From Streptomyces sp. KMM 9044 (lineage in GTDB: Bacteria > Actinomycetota > Actinomycetes > Streptomycetales > Streptomycetaceae), in the NCBI RefSeq assembly GCF_024701375.2, contig NZ_CP113910.1:3782001-3846000 (forward strand): 64,000 nucleotides of DNA. The letters run 5' to 3'. Below, one piece after another: positions 1 through 7,162 of this stretch. The notes under the pieces are model-generated. The model did not search any database and was not told the DNA's origin. It saw only the letters and a program-made list of their open reading frames with translations. Within the stretch, counting starts at the first letter, position 1; the number at the start of each line of letters is the position of its first letter. Position numbers and translations under genes: made by a program.

Positions 1-283
1 CGCCAACGAGGTGGACCAGTGAACCGCCGGTGACCAGGTCCATGGTGAACAGGACCTTGTCGTCGTCGGCGGCCCAGCTGGTCGGGGCGAGCACATGGGG
101 GTGGTCGATCCGCAGAGCCTGCTCGCGCACGAAGCGGAGCAGGGAGTGGGCATCGCTCTGCAGCAGGACCTTGGCGGCCGCGTAGCGACGACGACGGTGG
201 TCCCAAGCACGCCAGACGGCACCGACACCTCCGCGCCCGATCGGGTCGACCAGTTCGTACCGGCCGGCAAAGACCTCACCCAT
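1..283 (-). CDS. Serine/threonine protein kinase, N-terminal part (runs off the window)
   Basis: Reading leftwards from the ATG at 283, the frame stays open to the window edge and encodes about 94 residues of a Hanks-type Ser/Thr kinase. The glycine-rich ATP loop GRGGVGAVW is at about residues 16-24. The beta3 lysine is in AAAKVL near residue 38. The alpha-C region and hinge (FTMDLVTGGSL) follow. The catalytic loop and any sensor domain lie outside the window, so the ligand and membrane topology cannot be judged. The next gene on the same strand (451-999) is a small XRE-type regulator. The 167 bp between them show no strong terminator. Confidence 0.85.
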   Translation of the reverse strand, partial: MGEVFAGRYELVDPIGRGGVGAVWRAWDHRRRRYAAAKVLLQSDAHSLLRFVREQALRIDHPHVLAPTSWAADDDKVLFTMDLVTGGSLVHLVG

Positions 284-450
284 GGCTGTGCGTCGCTCCT
301 CCCCCGGCGGTGCCGTGCCTGGCCCTGCCCTACCCCTTCTGCCTCACACCGATCTCTCCCCCTCGGCTGCCTCCCCCATGACAAGCGGTTCGACTCCTCC
401 CCGGCGCCCTCCGTGTCCTCGGCCGCCGGCCCTCCCCGGCGGCCGGGCCG

Positions 451-999
451 TCAGCTCTGGTGGGACTGGTAGTGCGTGACCGCGTCGGAAGTCCGGCCGG
501 CGCCGTAGACCCGGAGGAACTCTGCCAGCTCGGGGTGGGTCGGGGCGAGGGTGTCGGCGGCATCGATGATGTCACCGGCGGCCGCCACCGAGCGCAGCAG
601 CGACTGGATCTCGCGTACCACCCGTCTGACCGTGGGCGCCCCCGAACCGCTCGTCGTCTGTGTGGTGTTGCTGAGTACCGAGCCGCCCTGCGACTTCTTG
701 ATCTCCTCCATGCGCTCGGCGGCCTCGGCCGCGCTGACGCTTCCGTCCGCGACCTGTCCCGCCAGGTCCTGCAGCAGCTGCACCCGCTGGACCACCGCGG
801 GGTTGCCGATCTTCGCACGCTGACCGCTCATCAGCTGCGACAGCATCGGAGCGGACAGTCCCAGTACCCCCGCGAGACGAGCCTGGTTGAGGCCGAGATC
901 GTCTATGAGCTTACGGAAGAGCGCCCCCAGTGGCTCCCCGTACCAGTTCCGCTGCAGTTCCCGCGCTCTTGCGGTGGCTTCCTGCTGTGCGGCGTCCAT
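451..999 (-). CDS. XRE/HTH-type DNA-binding regulator
   Basis: This is a cytoplasmic protein of 182 residues. It has a lambda-repressor-type helix-turn-helix at about residues 22-60 (LGLNQARLAGVLGLSAPML and the following helix). After that come a helical stretch (about 65-100) and a less conserved C-terminus. The ATG at 999 is preceded by GGGGAG at a good distance. A longer reading from 1059 is possible, but it would translate through a perfect palindrome (1029-1050), so the shorter start is preferred. That palindrome lies just upstream and could be an autoregulatory operator. No ligand-binding domain is recognisable, and the target genes are unknown. Confidence 0.8.
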   Translation of the reverse strand: MDAAQQEATARARELQRNWYGEPLGALFRKLIDDLGLNQARLAGVLGLSAPMLSQLMSGQRAKIGNPAVVQRVQLLQDLAGQVADGSVSAAEAAERMEEIKKSQGGSVLSNTTQTTSGSGAPTVRRVVREIQSLLRSVAAAGDIIDAADTLAPTHPELAEFLRVYGAGRTSDAVTHYQSHQS

Positions 1000-1028
1000 T
1001 GCGTCTCCCCATCGCTTCCCCAAGAACC

Positions 1029-1050
1029 GTGGTTCGCTCCAGCGAACCAC
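1029..1050. promoter_or_regulatory. Perfect 10-bp inverted repeat upstream of the XRE regulator
   Basis: GTGGTTCGCT, two central bases, then AGCGAACCAC form a perfect palindrome 30 bp upstream of the chosen start at 999. Position and symmetry fit a dimeric repressor operator, most simply for autoregulation. This is inference from sequence only. Confidence 0.55.
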
Positions 1051-1181
1051 GTCGAGCATCTTACGGAGAGTGGTCGGTCACGGGGACCCCAATCCTTTTT
1101 GCGGAACCCCCCGGGTGACCCGGTACTCTGGTGTCCGGCGCCCGCCCGGATGTCCTTCTTCCTGGTGGACGCATTGTTCGC

Positions 1182-1254
1182 GGGGCCTTAGCTCAGTTGG
1201 TAGAGCGCTGTCTTTGCATGGCAGATGTCAGGGGTTCGACTCCCCTAGGCTCCA
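1182..1254 (+). tRNA. tRNA-Ala (anticodon UGC)
   Basis: This 73-nt cloverleaf starts GGGGCCTTA and ends AGGCTCC plus discriminator A. The acceptor stem pairs throughout and includes the G3:U70 wobble that identifies alanine tRNAs. The anticodon loop holds TGC, and the T arm reads AGGGG-TTCGACT-CCCCT. The 3' CCA is not encoded. Confidence 0.97.
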
Positions 1255-1259
1255 CAAGG

Positions 1260-1300
1260 AAACCCCTCCCACCTGCGGAAACGCAGAGGGAGGGGTTTTT
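1260..1300 (+). terminator. Rho-independent terminator after tRNA-Ala
   Basis: AAACCCCTCCC pairs perfectly with GGGAGGGGTTT and is followed by extra T residues, six nucleotides after the tRNA end. This fits the terminator of the tRNA transcript. Confidence 0.8.
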
Positions 1301-1373
1301 GCGTATCGGCACCCGTTGTCCGGCATCCGCCTTCCGGCGCTCGTGCCCGGCTCCCGTTCCCGGCCCGGGAGCT

Positions 1374-1387
1374 GTTTCACGTGAAAC
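1374..1387. other. parS: parS centromere site (perfect 14-mer)
   Basis: GTTTCACGTGAAAC is a perfect match to the parS consensus bound by ParB in Streptomyces. It sits within a 20-bp palindrome at 1371-1390. It is intergenic, between the tRNA-Ala terminator and the DUF5324 gene. Streptomyces parS sites are known to cluster around oriC, which fits this window's gene content. Its right arm overlaps the foot of a long hairpin at 1385-1436. Confidence 0.92.
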
Positions 1388-1436
1388 AGCCCGGTGGGTC
1401 AGAAGACGTTGAAGTCTTCTGACCCACCGGGCTGTT
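1385..1436. terminator. Long 23-bp hairpin adjoining parS
   Basis: A perfect 23-bp inverted repeat (arms 1385-1407 and 1414-1436, six-base loop) begins inside the right arm of parS. It lies just past the stop of the minus-strand DUF5324 gene (1474), so it probably terminates that transcript. No clear T-tract follows on the minus strand, so it would be an I-shaped terminator of the kind common in Streptomyces. Confidence 0.6.
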
Positions 1437-1473
1437 GACACCGCAGGCTGGCGGGGCCGCCGCGCGGACAGAC

Positions 1474-2175
1474 CTAGGGCTGCTCGTCGCGCTTGGTGGC
1501 CTCTTCCTCGTCCTCCTTCGCCCGGACCTCGAGGTCGAGCGTGGACCCGCGGCTGCCGTCCACCGACGCCAGCGTGCCGGACTCCTGGACATCGGTCGCG
1601 GGCGGCGGTTCCACCAGCCAGTCCGGGTTGGCCTGCTTGTCCCACCACTTCCAGGCGGCGAAGGCGCCACCTGCGACGGCACCCAGAACAAAGACCACCT
1701 TCGCGGCACGGCCGGCTTTCGCGCGCCGCCGCTGCTTGCGGACCAGCTTCTGGATCTGCTGGGCCGAGACCTGACCGCGCAGGGCAGCCAGCGCCGCCGC
1801 GCTGCGCGCCGCCGCCTGCTCCTTCGCCGGCCCGGCGGCGGCCCTGGCCTGCTCGAGCCTCGGCCGGGAGTATTCCGCCGCCTGCTGGGCGGCCTTACGG
1901 GTCCGGGCGGCGGCCTCATGAGCGGCCAGGTCGGCCTTCGGTGGCACATGGGTACGGGCCTGCTCCACGTACGGCTGGACATGGGCGCCGTACTGGACGA
2001 GGGCGTGCCCTGCGGCCCGCGACACCTTGGGGGCCAGCCGTACGCGTGCCTCCTGCGCGCACTGCGCGGCCTTCACCTTGGCCGTGTCGGCGTAGGGCGC
2101 CACCACGTCCGCGGCGTGCAGCACGCTGTCCTTCGCCGAATCAGTCGCAGTGCGCACGCTTTCGATGCGGGTCAC
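1474..2175 (-). CDS. DUF5324 family membrane-associated protein
   Basis: This is a 233-residue protein specific to actinomycetes. Residues 1-150 are rich in alanine, glutamine and charged residues, with long helices likely to form coiled coils (repeated KAAQ/EQAR patterns). A basic patch KLVRKQRRRAKAGRAAK precedes a single transmembrane segment at about 162-178. A short tail of about 55 mixed-charge residues follows. The function of DUF5324 is unknown. The architecture suggests a membrane-anchored helical protein with a basic juxtamembrane patch. It is monocistronic, divergent from the cyclophilin gene, and ends in the parS-linked hairpin. The ATG at 2175 has the purine-rich GAGGAGGAACC just upstream. 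Confidence 0.8.
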   Translation of the reverse strand: MTRIESVRTATDSAKDSVLHAADVVAPYADTAKVKAAQCAQEARVRLAPKVSRAAGHALVQYGAHVQPYVEQARTHVPPKADLAAHEAAARTRKAAQQAAEYSRPRLEQARAAAGPAKEQAAARSAAALAALRGQVSAQQIQKLVRKQRRRAKAGRAAKVVFVLGAVAGGAFAAWKWWDKQANPDWLVEPPPATDVQESGTLASVDGSRGSTLDLEVRAKEDEEEATKRDEQP

Positions 2176-2497
2176 GGTTCCTCCTCCTCGGTGGCGTACG
2201 TTTTTCGACTGTCCACCCTTTTACGGATCATGCCTCCCGCTTCGCCGTTGGGCATGTGCGGGCGGGCATACGGGTTCCGATGGCGTTGACCGAGTGCAAT
2301 AGCGGATGAATACGGGGAACGTCGGCCAGTCGTCGACCATGCCACGGATCGCTGCCGAGTGCCCTTGTCGCGGCGGCACTCACCCGGTTTCCGCAAGCCG
2401 TTCGGCTCTGTCGCCCCCTGTGCAAGGGCGTCGGGCGACTGCGCGCCCCGTCCGTGCGAGGATCAGGGCGTTACGGAAAGACAACGGAAGGCACACC

Positions 2498-3025
2498 GTG
2501 GCTGACCAGCTCTACGCCACCCTGAAGACCAACAACGGCGACATCGAGGTCCGGCTCTTCGCGAACCAGGCACCGATCACCGTCAAGAACTTCGTCGAGC
2601 TCGCCAAGGGCGAGCGGGAGTGGACGCACCCGGAAACCGGGGCGAAGTCCACGGCCAAGCTCTACGACGGCACGGTCTTCCACCGGGTGATCAGTGGCTT
2701 CATGATTCAGGGCGGGGACCCGCTGGGCAACGGCACCGGCGGTCCCGGCTACGAGTTCGAGGACGAGTTCCACCCGGACCTGCGCTTCGACAAGCCCTAC
2801 CTGCTGGCGATGGCCAACGCGGGCCCGGGCACCAACGGCTCGCAGTTCTTCATCACCGTCTCTCCAACGGCGTGGCTGAACCGCAAGCACACCATCTTCG
2901 GCGAGGTCACCGACGCCGCGAGCCAGAAGGTGATCGACACCATCGCGGCCGTGCAGACCAACCCGCGCACCGACCGTCCGCTCAATGACGTCGTCATCGA
3001 GTCGGTCGAGATCCGCGAGGGCTGA
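2498..3025 (+). CDS. ppiA: Peptidyl-prolyl cis-trans isomerase, cyclophilin type
   Basis: This 175-residue cytoplasmic cyclophilin catalyses cis-trans isomerisation of peptidyl-proline bonds. The family core is complete: FHRVISGFMIQGGDP carries the active-site arginine and the FMIQGGD motif, followed by MANAGPGTNGSQFFI and then WLNRKHTIFGEV near the end. I chose the GTG at 2498 because GGAAGG lies seven bases upstream and cyclophilins of this group start MADQLYATLKTN. Further upstream the frame is open but the sequence does not look like protein. There is no signal peptide. The gene stands alone before the rhomboid gene, with a GC-rich hairpin and T-run at about 3089-3135 between them. Confidence 0.95.
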   Translation: MADQLYATLKTNNGDIEVRLFANQAPITVKNFVELAKGEREWTHPETGAKSTAKLYDGTVFHRVISGFMIQGGDPLGNGTGGPGYEFEDEFHPDLRFDKPYLLAMANAGPGTNGSQFFITVSPTAWLNRKHTIFGEVTDAASQKVIDTIAAVQTNPRTDRPLNDVVIESVEIREG

Positions 3026-3088
3026 GGACGCCCCCGAGGGCTGAGGACGGCCCTGTCCCCGAGGAGTGCGCAAGCCCCCAGAGGGAAC

Positions 3089-3135
3089 CAAACGCCCCGC
3101 TCATCCGTAAGGAGGGGCGGGGCGGGGCTTTTTCC
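3089..3135 (+). terminator. Probable terminator between ppiA and the rhomboid gene
   Basis: A CGCCCCGC arm can pair with the later GCGGGGC repeats and is followed by TTTTT. The stem is imperfect because the GGGGC unit is repeated, so confidence is moderate. Confidence 0.5.
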
Positions 3136-3154
3136 ACACGACCTAGGGGATCCC

Positions 3155-4042
3155 ATGGACGACCAGGCTGCCGGCAGCTCGCAGGACGCCCACGGCGTCC
3201 TCGTCTGCTATCGCCACCCGGACCGTGAGACCGGCATCCGCTGCACCCGCTGTGAGCGCCCGATCTGCCCCGAGTGCATGATCAGCGCCTCGGTCGGGTT
3301 CCAGTGCCCCGAATGTGTCCGCGGCGGTTCGGGTACCGGCCACGCGCCCACGGCCTCCATGCCCCGCACGATCGCGGGCGGCACCATCGCCGCGGACTCC
3401 CGGCTGGTCACCAAGATCCTTCTCGGAACCAATGCCGCGGTGTTCGTCGCGGTGCATGTCTGGTCGTCGCTGCTGGGCCATCTCGTGCTGATCGGGGTCT
3501 GGCCCCCGGTGCTCTTCAATCCCTCCCAGGGCGTCGCCGAGGGTGAGTGGTACCGCCTGGTCACCTCGATGTTCACTCACGAGGCGATCTGGCACATCGC
3601 CTTCAACATGCTCAGTCTGTGGTGGCTCGGTGGTCCGCTCGAGCAGGCCCTGGGCCGAGTCCGCTATCTCGCGCTCTATCTGATCTCGGGTCTGGCGGGC
3701 AGTGCGCTGACCTATCTGCTGGCCTCGGGGACCACGGCCTCGCTCGGTGCCTCCGGTGCCATCTTCGGGCTGTTCGGCGCAACCGCGGTCCTGGTGCGCC
3801 GGCTCAACTACGACATGCGGCCGATCATCGCACTGCTGGTGATCAACTTGATCTTTACCTTCAGCTGGAGCAACATCGCCTGGCAGGCCCACATCGGAGG
3901 GCTCGTCGCCGGTGTCGTGATCGGGTACGCCATGGTCCATGCCCCGCGTGAGCGGCGGGCGCTGATCCAGTACGGCACCTGTGCACTGGTTCTCGCCGCG
4001 GTCGTGCTGATGACCCTGGTGAGGACGGCCCAACTCGTCTGA
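3155..4042 (+). CDS. Rhomboid family intramembrane serine protease with N-terminal zinc finger
   Basis: This is a 295-residue polytopic membrane protein. The N-terminal 60 residues hold a B-box-like zinc-binding segment with regularly spaced cysteines (CYRHPDRETGIRCTRC and CPEC). The rhomboid core follows, with about six or seven transmembrane helices. The catalytic serine is in GASGAIFG (about residue 210), the paired histidine is in AHIGGLVAG (about 248), and the conserved HIAFNMLSLWWLG loop is at about 148-160. Rhomboids cleave transmembrane substrates within the bilayer; the substrate here is unknown. In actinobacteria this gene commonly sits between a cyclophilin and crgA, as here. The ATG at 3155 is preceded by a purine-rich AGGGGATCCC. 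Confidence 0.93.
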   Translation: MDDQAAGSSQDAHGVLVCYRHPDRETGIRCTRCERPICPECMISASVGFQCPECVRGGSGTGHAPTASMPRTIAGGTIAADSRLVTKILLGTNAAVFVAVHVWSSLLGHLVLIGVWPPVLFNPSQGVAEGEWYRLVTSMFTHEAIWHIAFNMLSLWWLGGPLEQALGRVRYLALYLISGLAGSALTYLLASGTTASLGASGAIFGLFGATAVLVRRLNYDMRPIIALLVINLIFTFSWSNIAWQAHIGGLVAGVVIGYAMVHAPRERRALIQYGTCALVLAAVVLMTLVRTAQLV

Positions 4043-4049
4043 GTGCGGG

Positions 4050-4263
4050 TTGTCCACAGCGTGTGGCGGATCTTGTGCACACTGTCCGAGGGCGTCGGTA
4101 CACGATGTCGCTGCCCGTTATTTCCCCAGCTCAGAGGCGTGCGAACGAGTATTCGGTTACCGGTGCTTCTGTCGTACCGGCGTCAACGTTCGAGGGGTTA
4201 TCCACAGATCGTGGTTTCTTTTCCCCACGCTGTGGAAACGCCTGTGGATAACTCGGTGGATAA
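4050..4263. promoter_or_regulatory. Cluster of DnaA boxes in the rhomboid-crgA gap
   Basis: The 309-bp gap after the rhomboid gene holds three exact DnaA boxes: TTGTCCACA at 4050-4058 (plus), TTATCCACA at 4198-4206 (plus) and 4243-4251 (minus). Two more have a single mismatch: TTGTGCACA at 4073-4081 and TTATCCACC at 4255-4263 (minus). Chance occurrence of this AT-containing 9-mer should be rare in DNA this GC-rich. S. coelicolor is known to carry DnaA-box clusters outside oriC that titrate DnaA; whether this is the counterpart of one of them cannot be told from sequence alone. No gene is seen in the gap. Confidence 0.75.
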
Positions 4264-4351
4264 TCCTGCCCAGAGCTGGCGGCATCCCTGCTCCGAGCTG
4301 CCGTGCAGCTCGGAGCAGGGCCTGGTCCAGTGGGCGACGGGCTGCCGGACG

Positions 4352-4606
4352 TTACTTCCACTGCGTGGAGACGCCGAATCCGGCGGCGATGAAGCCGAAG
4401 CCCACCACGATGTTCCAGTTGCCCAGGGCATCGATGGGCAGCTCGCCGTCGGTGACGTAGAAAACGACGATCCAGGCCAGACCGATCAGGAACAGGGTCA
4501 GCATCACCGGCGCGACCCAGGCACGGCTGGTCAGCTTGAGAGCGGTCGTCTGCTTCGCCGCAGGCGGCGTGTAGTCGGCCTTCTTGCGGATACGTGACTT
4601 CGGCAC
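4352..4606 (-). CDS. crgA: Cell division protein CrgA
   Basis: This 84-residue protein has the standard CrgA layout. A short basic cytoplasmic N-terminus ([15 protein letters not shown]) leads into two transmembrane helices at about 30-50 and 62-80, separated by a short loop ([13 protein letters not shown]). It ends in GFGVSTQWK. CrgA is known in Streptomyces to restrain FtsZ ring assembly before sporulation, and in mycobacteria to join FtsZ with division proteins. The length is typical of the family. It is divergently transcribed from the DUF881 gene (140-bp gap). The DnaA-box cluster lies downstream of its stop. Confidence 0.97.
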   Translation of the reverse strand: MPKSRIRKKADYTPPAAKQTTALKLTSRAWVAPVMLTLFLIGLAWIVVFYVTDGELPIDALGNWNIVVGFGFIAAGFGVSTQWK

Positions 4607-4746
4607 GAGGGTCTCTCCTGTCGATGCGCTGCGTGGCCGCGCAGGGAACTGGGTCGGGCTCGGGGCGTTTGGAAGGGGGCTCCGGGCGCTCCCCCGGGCG
4701 TCCGTTAGCGTAGTCCTTCCGCGGCGCCGAAGGAGATAAGGGTACG

Positions 4747-5526
4747 TTGAGCAATTCTGCCGACTTCCCCGGGAGGGAATCCAGCCCTGTCCGCCGACGG
4801 CGCTTCCGGCCTGTCCGGATTTTCACCGCGGGTGTCTTCGCCCTCGCGGGTCTGCTCTTCTTCACCAGCTTCAACACGGCGAAGGGGACCAACATCCGCA
4901 CGGACGATTCCCTGCTGAAGCTGTCCGACCTCATTCACGAGCGCAGCCACAAGAACGGTGAGCTGGAGGAGTCCAACGGGGCCCTGCGCGGGGACGTCGA
5001 GTCCCTCGCCGAGCGCGACTCCGGCAGGAGCGTGGCGGAGGACGACGAACTCGCCGGCCTGGAACGCCGCGCGGGGACGCGGGAACTCGAGGGCGAGGCC
5101 GTCACGGTCACACTCGACGATGCCCCGCCGGACGCTACCGCCAAGCTTCCCGGATACCCCGAGCCGGAGCCCGACTATCTGGTCATCCACCAGCAGGACC
5201 TCCAGGCCGTGGTGAACGCGATGTGGCAGGGCGGCGCCGAGGGCATCAAGGTCATGGACCAGCGGCTGATCTCCACCAGCGCGGTGCGCTGTGTGGGCAA
5301 CACCCTGATCCTCCAGGGCCGTGTCTACTCGCCGCCGTACAAGATCACGGCGGTCGGTGACCCGGAGAAGCTGAAGAACGCGCTCGCGGCCTCCCCGTCG
5401 GTCCAGAACTACATGGTGTACGTCAACGTCTACGGGCTCGGCTGGAAGGTGGAGGACGACGGGCCGGTGACGCTGCCCGGCTACTCGGGCACCGTGGACC
5501 TGCACTACGCGAAGCCTGTGGGATAG
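4747..5526 (+). CDS. DUF881 family membrane protein
   Basis: This 259-residue protein has an N-terminal transmembrane helix at about residues 27-45 ([15 protein letters not shown]) after an arginine-rich stretch. A coiled-coil segment at about 60-110 follows, then the extracytoplasmic DUF881 domain to the C-terminus ([37 protein letters not shown]). DUF881 proteins are conserved in Gram-positives near division genes and their role is not established. The TTG at 4747 was chosen because AAGGAG precedes it at proper spacing and no better start exists. It begins a rightward run with the sortase genes. Confidence 0.88.
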   Translation: MSNSADFPGRESSPVRRRRFRPVRIFTAGVFALAGLLFFTSFNTAKGTNIRTDDSLLKLSDLIHERSHKNGELEESNGALRGDVESLAERDSGRSVAEDDELAGLERRAGTRELEGEAVTVTLDDAPPDATAKLPGYPEPEPDYLVIHQQDLQAVVNAMWQGGAEGIKVMDQRLISTSAVRCVGNTLILQGRVYSPPYKITAVGDPEKLKNALAASPSVQNYMVYVNVYGLGWKVEDDGPVTLPGYSGTVDLHYAKPVG

Positions 5527-5596
5527 AGCCCCGGGGGGCGGATTCCGGACCGGGACGGGGACCGGGGGCGAGGCCGGGGCGAGGCCGGGGCCGCCG

Positions 5597-6313
5597 GTGT
5601 GTGATCGTCAGGGCCGTCGCGAACTGCGCATCACCGTCGGCACCCTGATCATGCTCTTCGTCGTCTACGTCCTCTTCCGGACCGGGGCCAGGGCCGGCCA
5701 GGTCATGAATGACCGGATCGCTCGCCTCGAGGACCTGTGGGCGAGCGGGAGCGCCCGTGCCGACCGCCACGTCCTCGCCCGTGCCCACCGCGAGGTCCGG
5801 TGCCGGCGCTGCCCCTGCGGGCTCTTTGGAGCCGAAGCCGTACGTCACGGAAAGCCTTTCGCGATCATGTACATCCCGCGTCTTGGTTTCACGTGGAACA
5901 AGCCCGTGCTCGAAGGCACGGAGACCGGGACCCTGAAGAAGGGGCTCGGACGCTACGCGAACACCGCGCAGCCGGGCCCGTGAGGGAAACTTCGCCGTCG
6001 CCTGCCACCGGGCACCCATGGTGACCCGTTCAAGGACTTTCCCCGGCTCAGGCGGGGTGACGCGGTGGTGCTGACCAACGGGACGACCTGGTCCACGTAC
6101 CGGATCGACCGGGGCCCGTACAAAACGGTGCTGACGGACATCGAGGTAATCGACCCTGTGCCACGTACTTCCGGGTACACGCGTCCGGGTCGCTGTCTGA
6201 CGCTGACGACGTGCGAACCGGGACGGGGGCGCAGCCACCTGTTGGTCGTCTGGGCGTATCCGGCCTCCACACAGCCTGTGGAGGCCGGGAAACCGGAGGC
6301 GTTGCGCCGTTAG
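5597..6313 (+). pseudogene. Decayed class E sortase (multiple frameshifts)
   Basis: The first part (from GTG 5597) gives a transmembrane helix (TLIMLFVVYVLF), then sortase core sequence FAIMYIPRLGFTWNKPVLEGT and a stop near 5983. Reading on in another frame gives GNFAVACHR, which matches the GNFGVAGHR active-site histidine region of the intact neighbours. A third frame gives THGDPFKDFPRL and the catalytic-cysteine end TLTTCEP. The linker at about 5750-5850 also reads best in a different frame (proline/alanine-rich). At least two frameshifts are therefore needed to rebuild it. It is a third srtE copy losing function next to two intact ones. Confidence 0.8.
5886..5899. other. Near-perfect parS-like sequence
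   Basis: GTTTCACGTGGAAC matches the parS 14-mer at 13 of 14 positions. It lies inside the sortase pseudogene, at the GFTWN codons. ParB tolerates some variation in Streptomyces, so it may be a weak site. Confidence 0.45.
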
Positions 6314-6365
6314 TCTGGTGACGTACGGCGTGGGTCTGGTGCCGTGGTGCGACGGAAGGGACGGC

Positions 6366-6527
6366 ATGTACAGCTGGATCTGGCGGCATCTGCCGGGGAA
6401 CGGATGGGTGCGGGCACTCATCTCGCTCGTGCTGATCATCGCTGTGGTCTATGTCCTCTTCCAGTACGTCTTTCCCTGGGCCGAGCCGCTGCTGCCCTTC
6501 AACGATGTGACGGTGGACAACCAGTGA
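6366..6527 (+). CDS. Small single-pass membrane protein
   Basis: This is a 53-residue protein, MYSWIWRHLPGN followed by one transmembrane helix at about residues 17-36 (ALISLVLIIAVVYVLFQYVF). It ends in a short outside tail (PFNDVTVDNQ). GGAAGGGA precedes the ATG at 6366 at ribosome-binding distance. Its stop overlaps the GTG of the amidotransferase gene, so the two are translationally coupled. Length, spacing and coupling argue it is real. No function is known to me. Confidence 0.75.
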   Translation: MYSWIWRHLPGNGWVRALISLVLIIAVVYVLFQYVFPWAEPLLPFNDVTVDNQ

Positions 6528-7162
6528 GCGCGCGCATTCTCGTGGTCGACAACTACGACAGCTTCGTCTTCAACCTGGTCCAGTACCTGTACCAACTGGG
6601 CGCCGAGTGTGAGGTCCTGCGCAACGACGAGGTGTCGACGGCGCATGCGCAGGACGGTTTCGACGGCGTTCTGCTGTCCCCGGGGCCCGGCACTCCCGAG
6701 CAGGCCGGGGTCTGTGTGGACATGGTGCGGCACTGCGCGTCGACCGGGGTGCCCGTTTTCGGTGTCTGCCTCGGCATGCAGTCCATGCAGGTGGCCTACG
6801 GCGGTGTCGTGGACCGTGCGCCCGAGTTGCTGCACGGAAAGACCTCGCGGGTCGAGCACGAGGGCCAGGGTGTGTTCGCGGGCCTGCCGTCGCCGTTCAC
6901 GGCGACGCGCTATCACTCGCTGGCCGCCGAGCCGGACACCGTGCCGAAGGAGCTGGAAGTGACGGCCCGGACGCCGGACGGCATCGTGATGGGTCTGCGC
7001 CACCGTGAAGTGCGTGTCGAAGGTGTGCAGTTCCACCCCGAATCCGTGCTCACCGAGCATGGGCACCGGATGCTGGCCAACTGGCTGGTGGAGTGCGGGG
7101 ACGAGGGAGCGCCGGCGAGATCGGCGGGGCTCGCCCCGGTGGTGGGCAGGTCGCCGGCGTGA
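6524..7162 (+). CDS. pabA: Glutamine amidotransferase, anthranilate/aminodeoxychorismate synthase component II
   Basis: This 212-residue class I glutamine amidotransferase supplies ammonia from glutamine to a chorismate-using partner (PabB or TrpE). It opens with ILVVDNYDSFVFNLVQYL. The oxyanion segment is LSPGPGTPEQAG, the nucleophile cysteine is in GVCLGMQ (about residue 85), and the His/Glu pair is in FHPESVL (about 178). The GTG at 6524 overlaps the previous stop. Whether it serves folate (PabA) or tryptophan (TrpG) synthesis cannot be fixed here, because no component I gene is in the window. Its own stop overlaps the start of the sortase gene. Confidence 0.9.
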   Translation: MSARILVVDNYDSFVFNLVQYLYQLGAECEVLRNDEVSTAHAQDGFDGVLLSPGPGTPEQAGVCVDMVRHCASTGVPVFGVCLGMQSMQVAYGGVVDRAPELLHGKTSRVEHEGQGVFAGLPSPFTATRYHSLAAEPDTVPKELEVTARTPDGIVMGLRHREVRVEGVQFHPESVLTEHGHRMLANWLVECGDEGAPARSAGLAPVVGRSPA

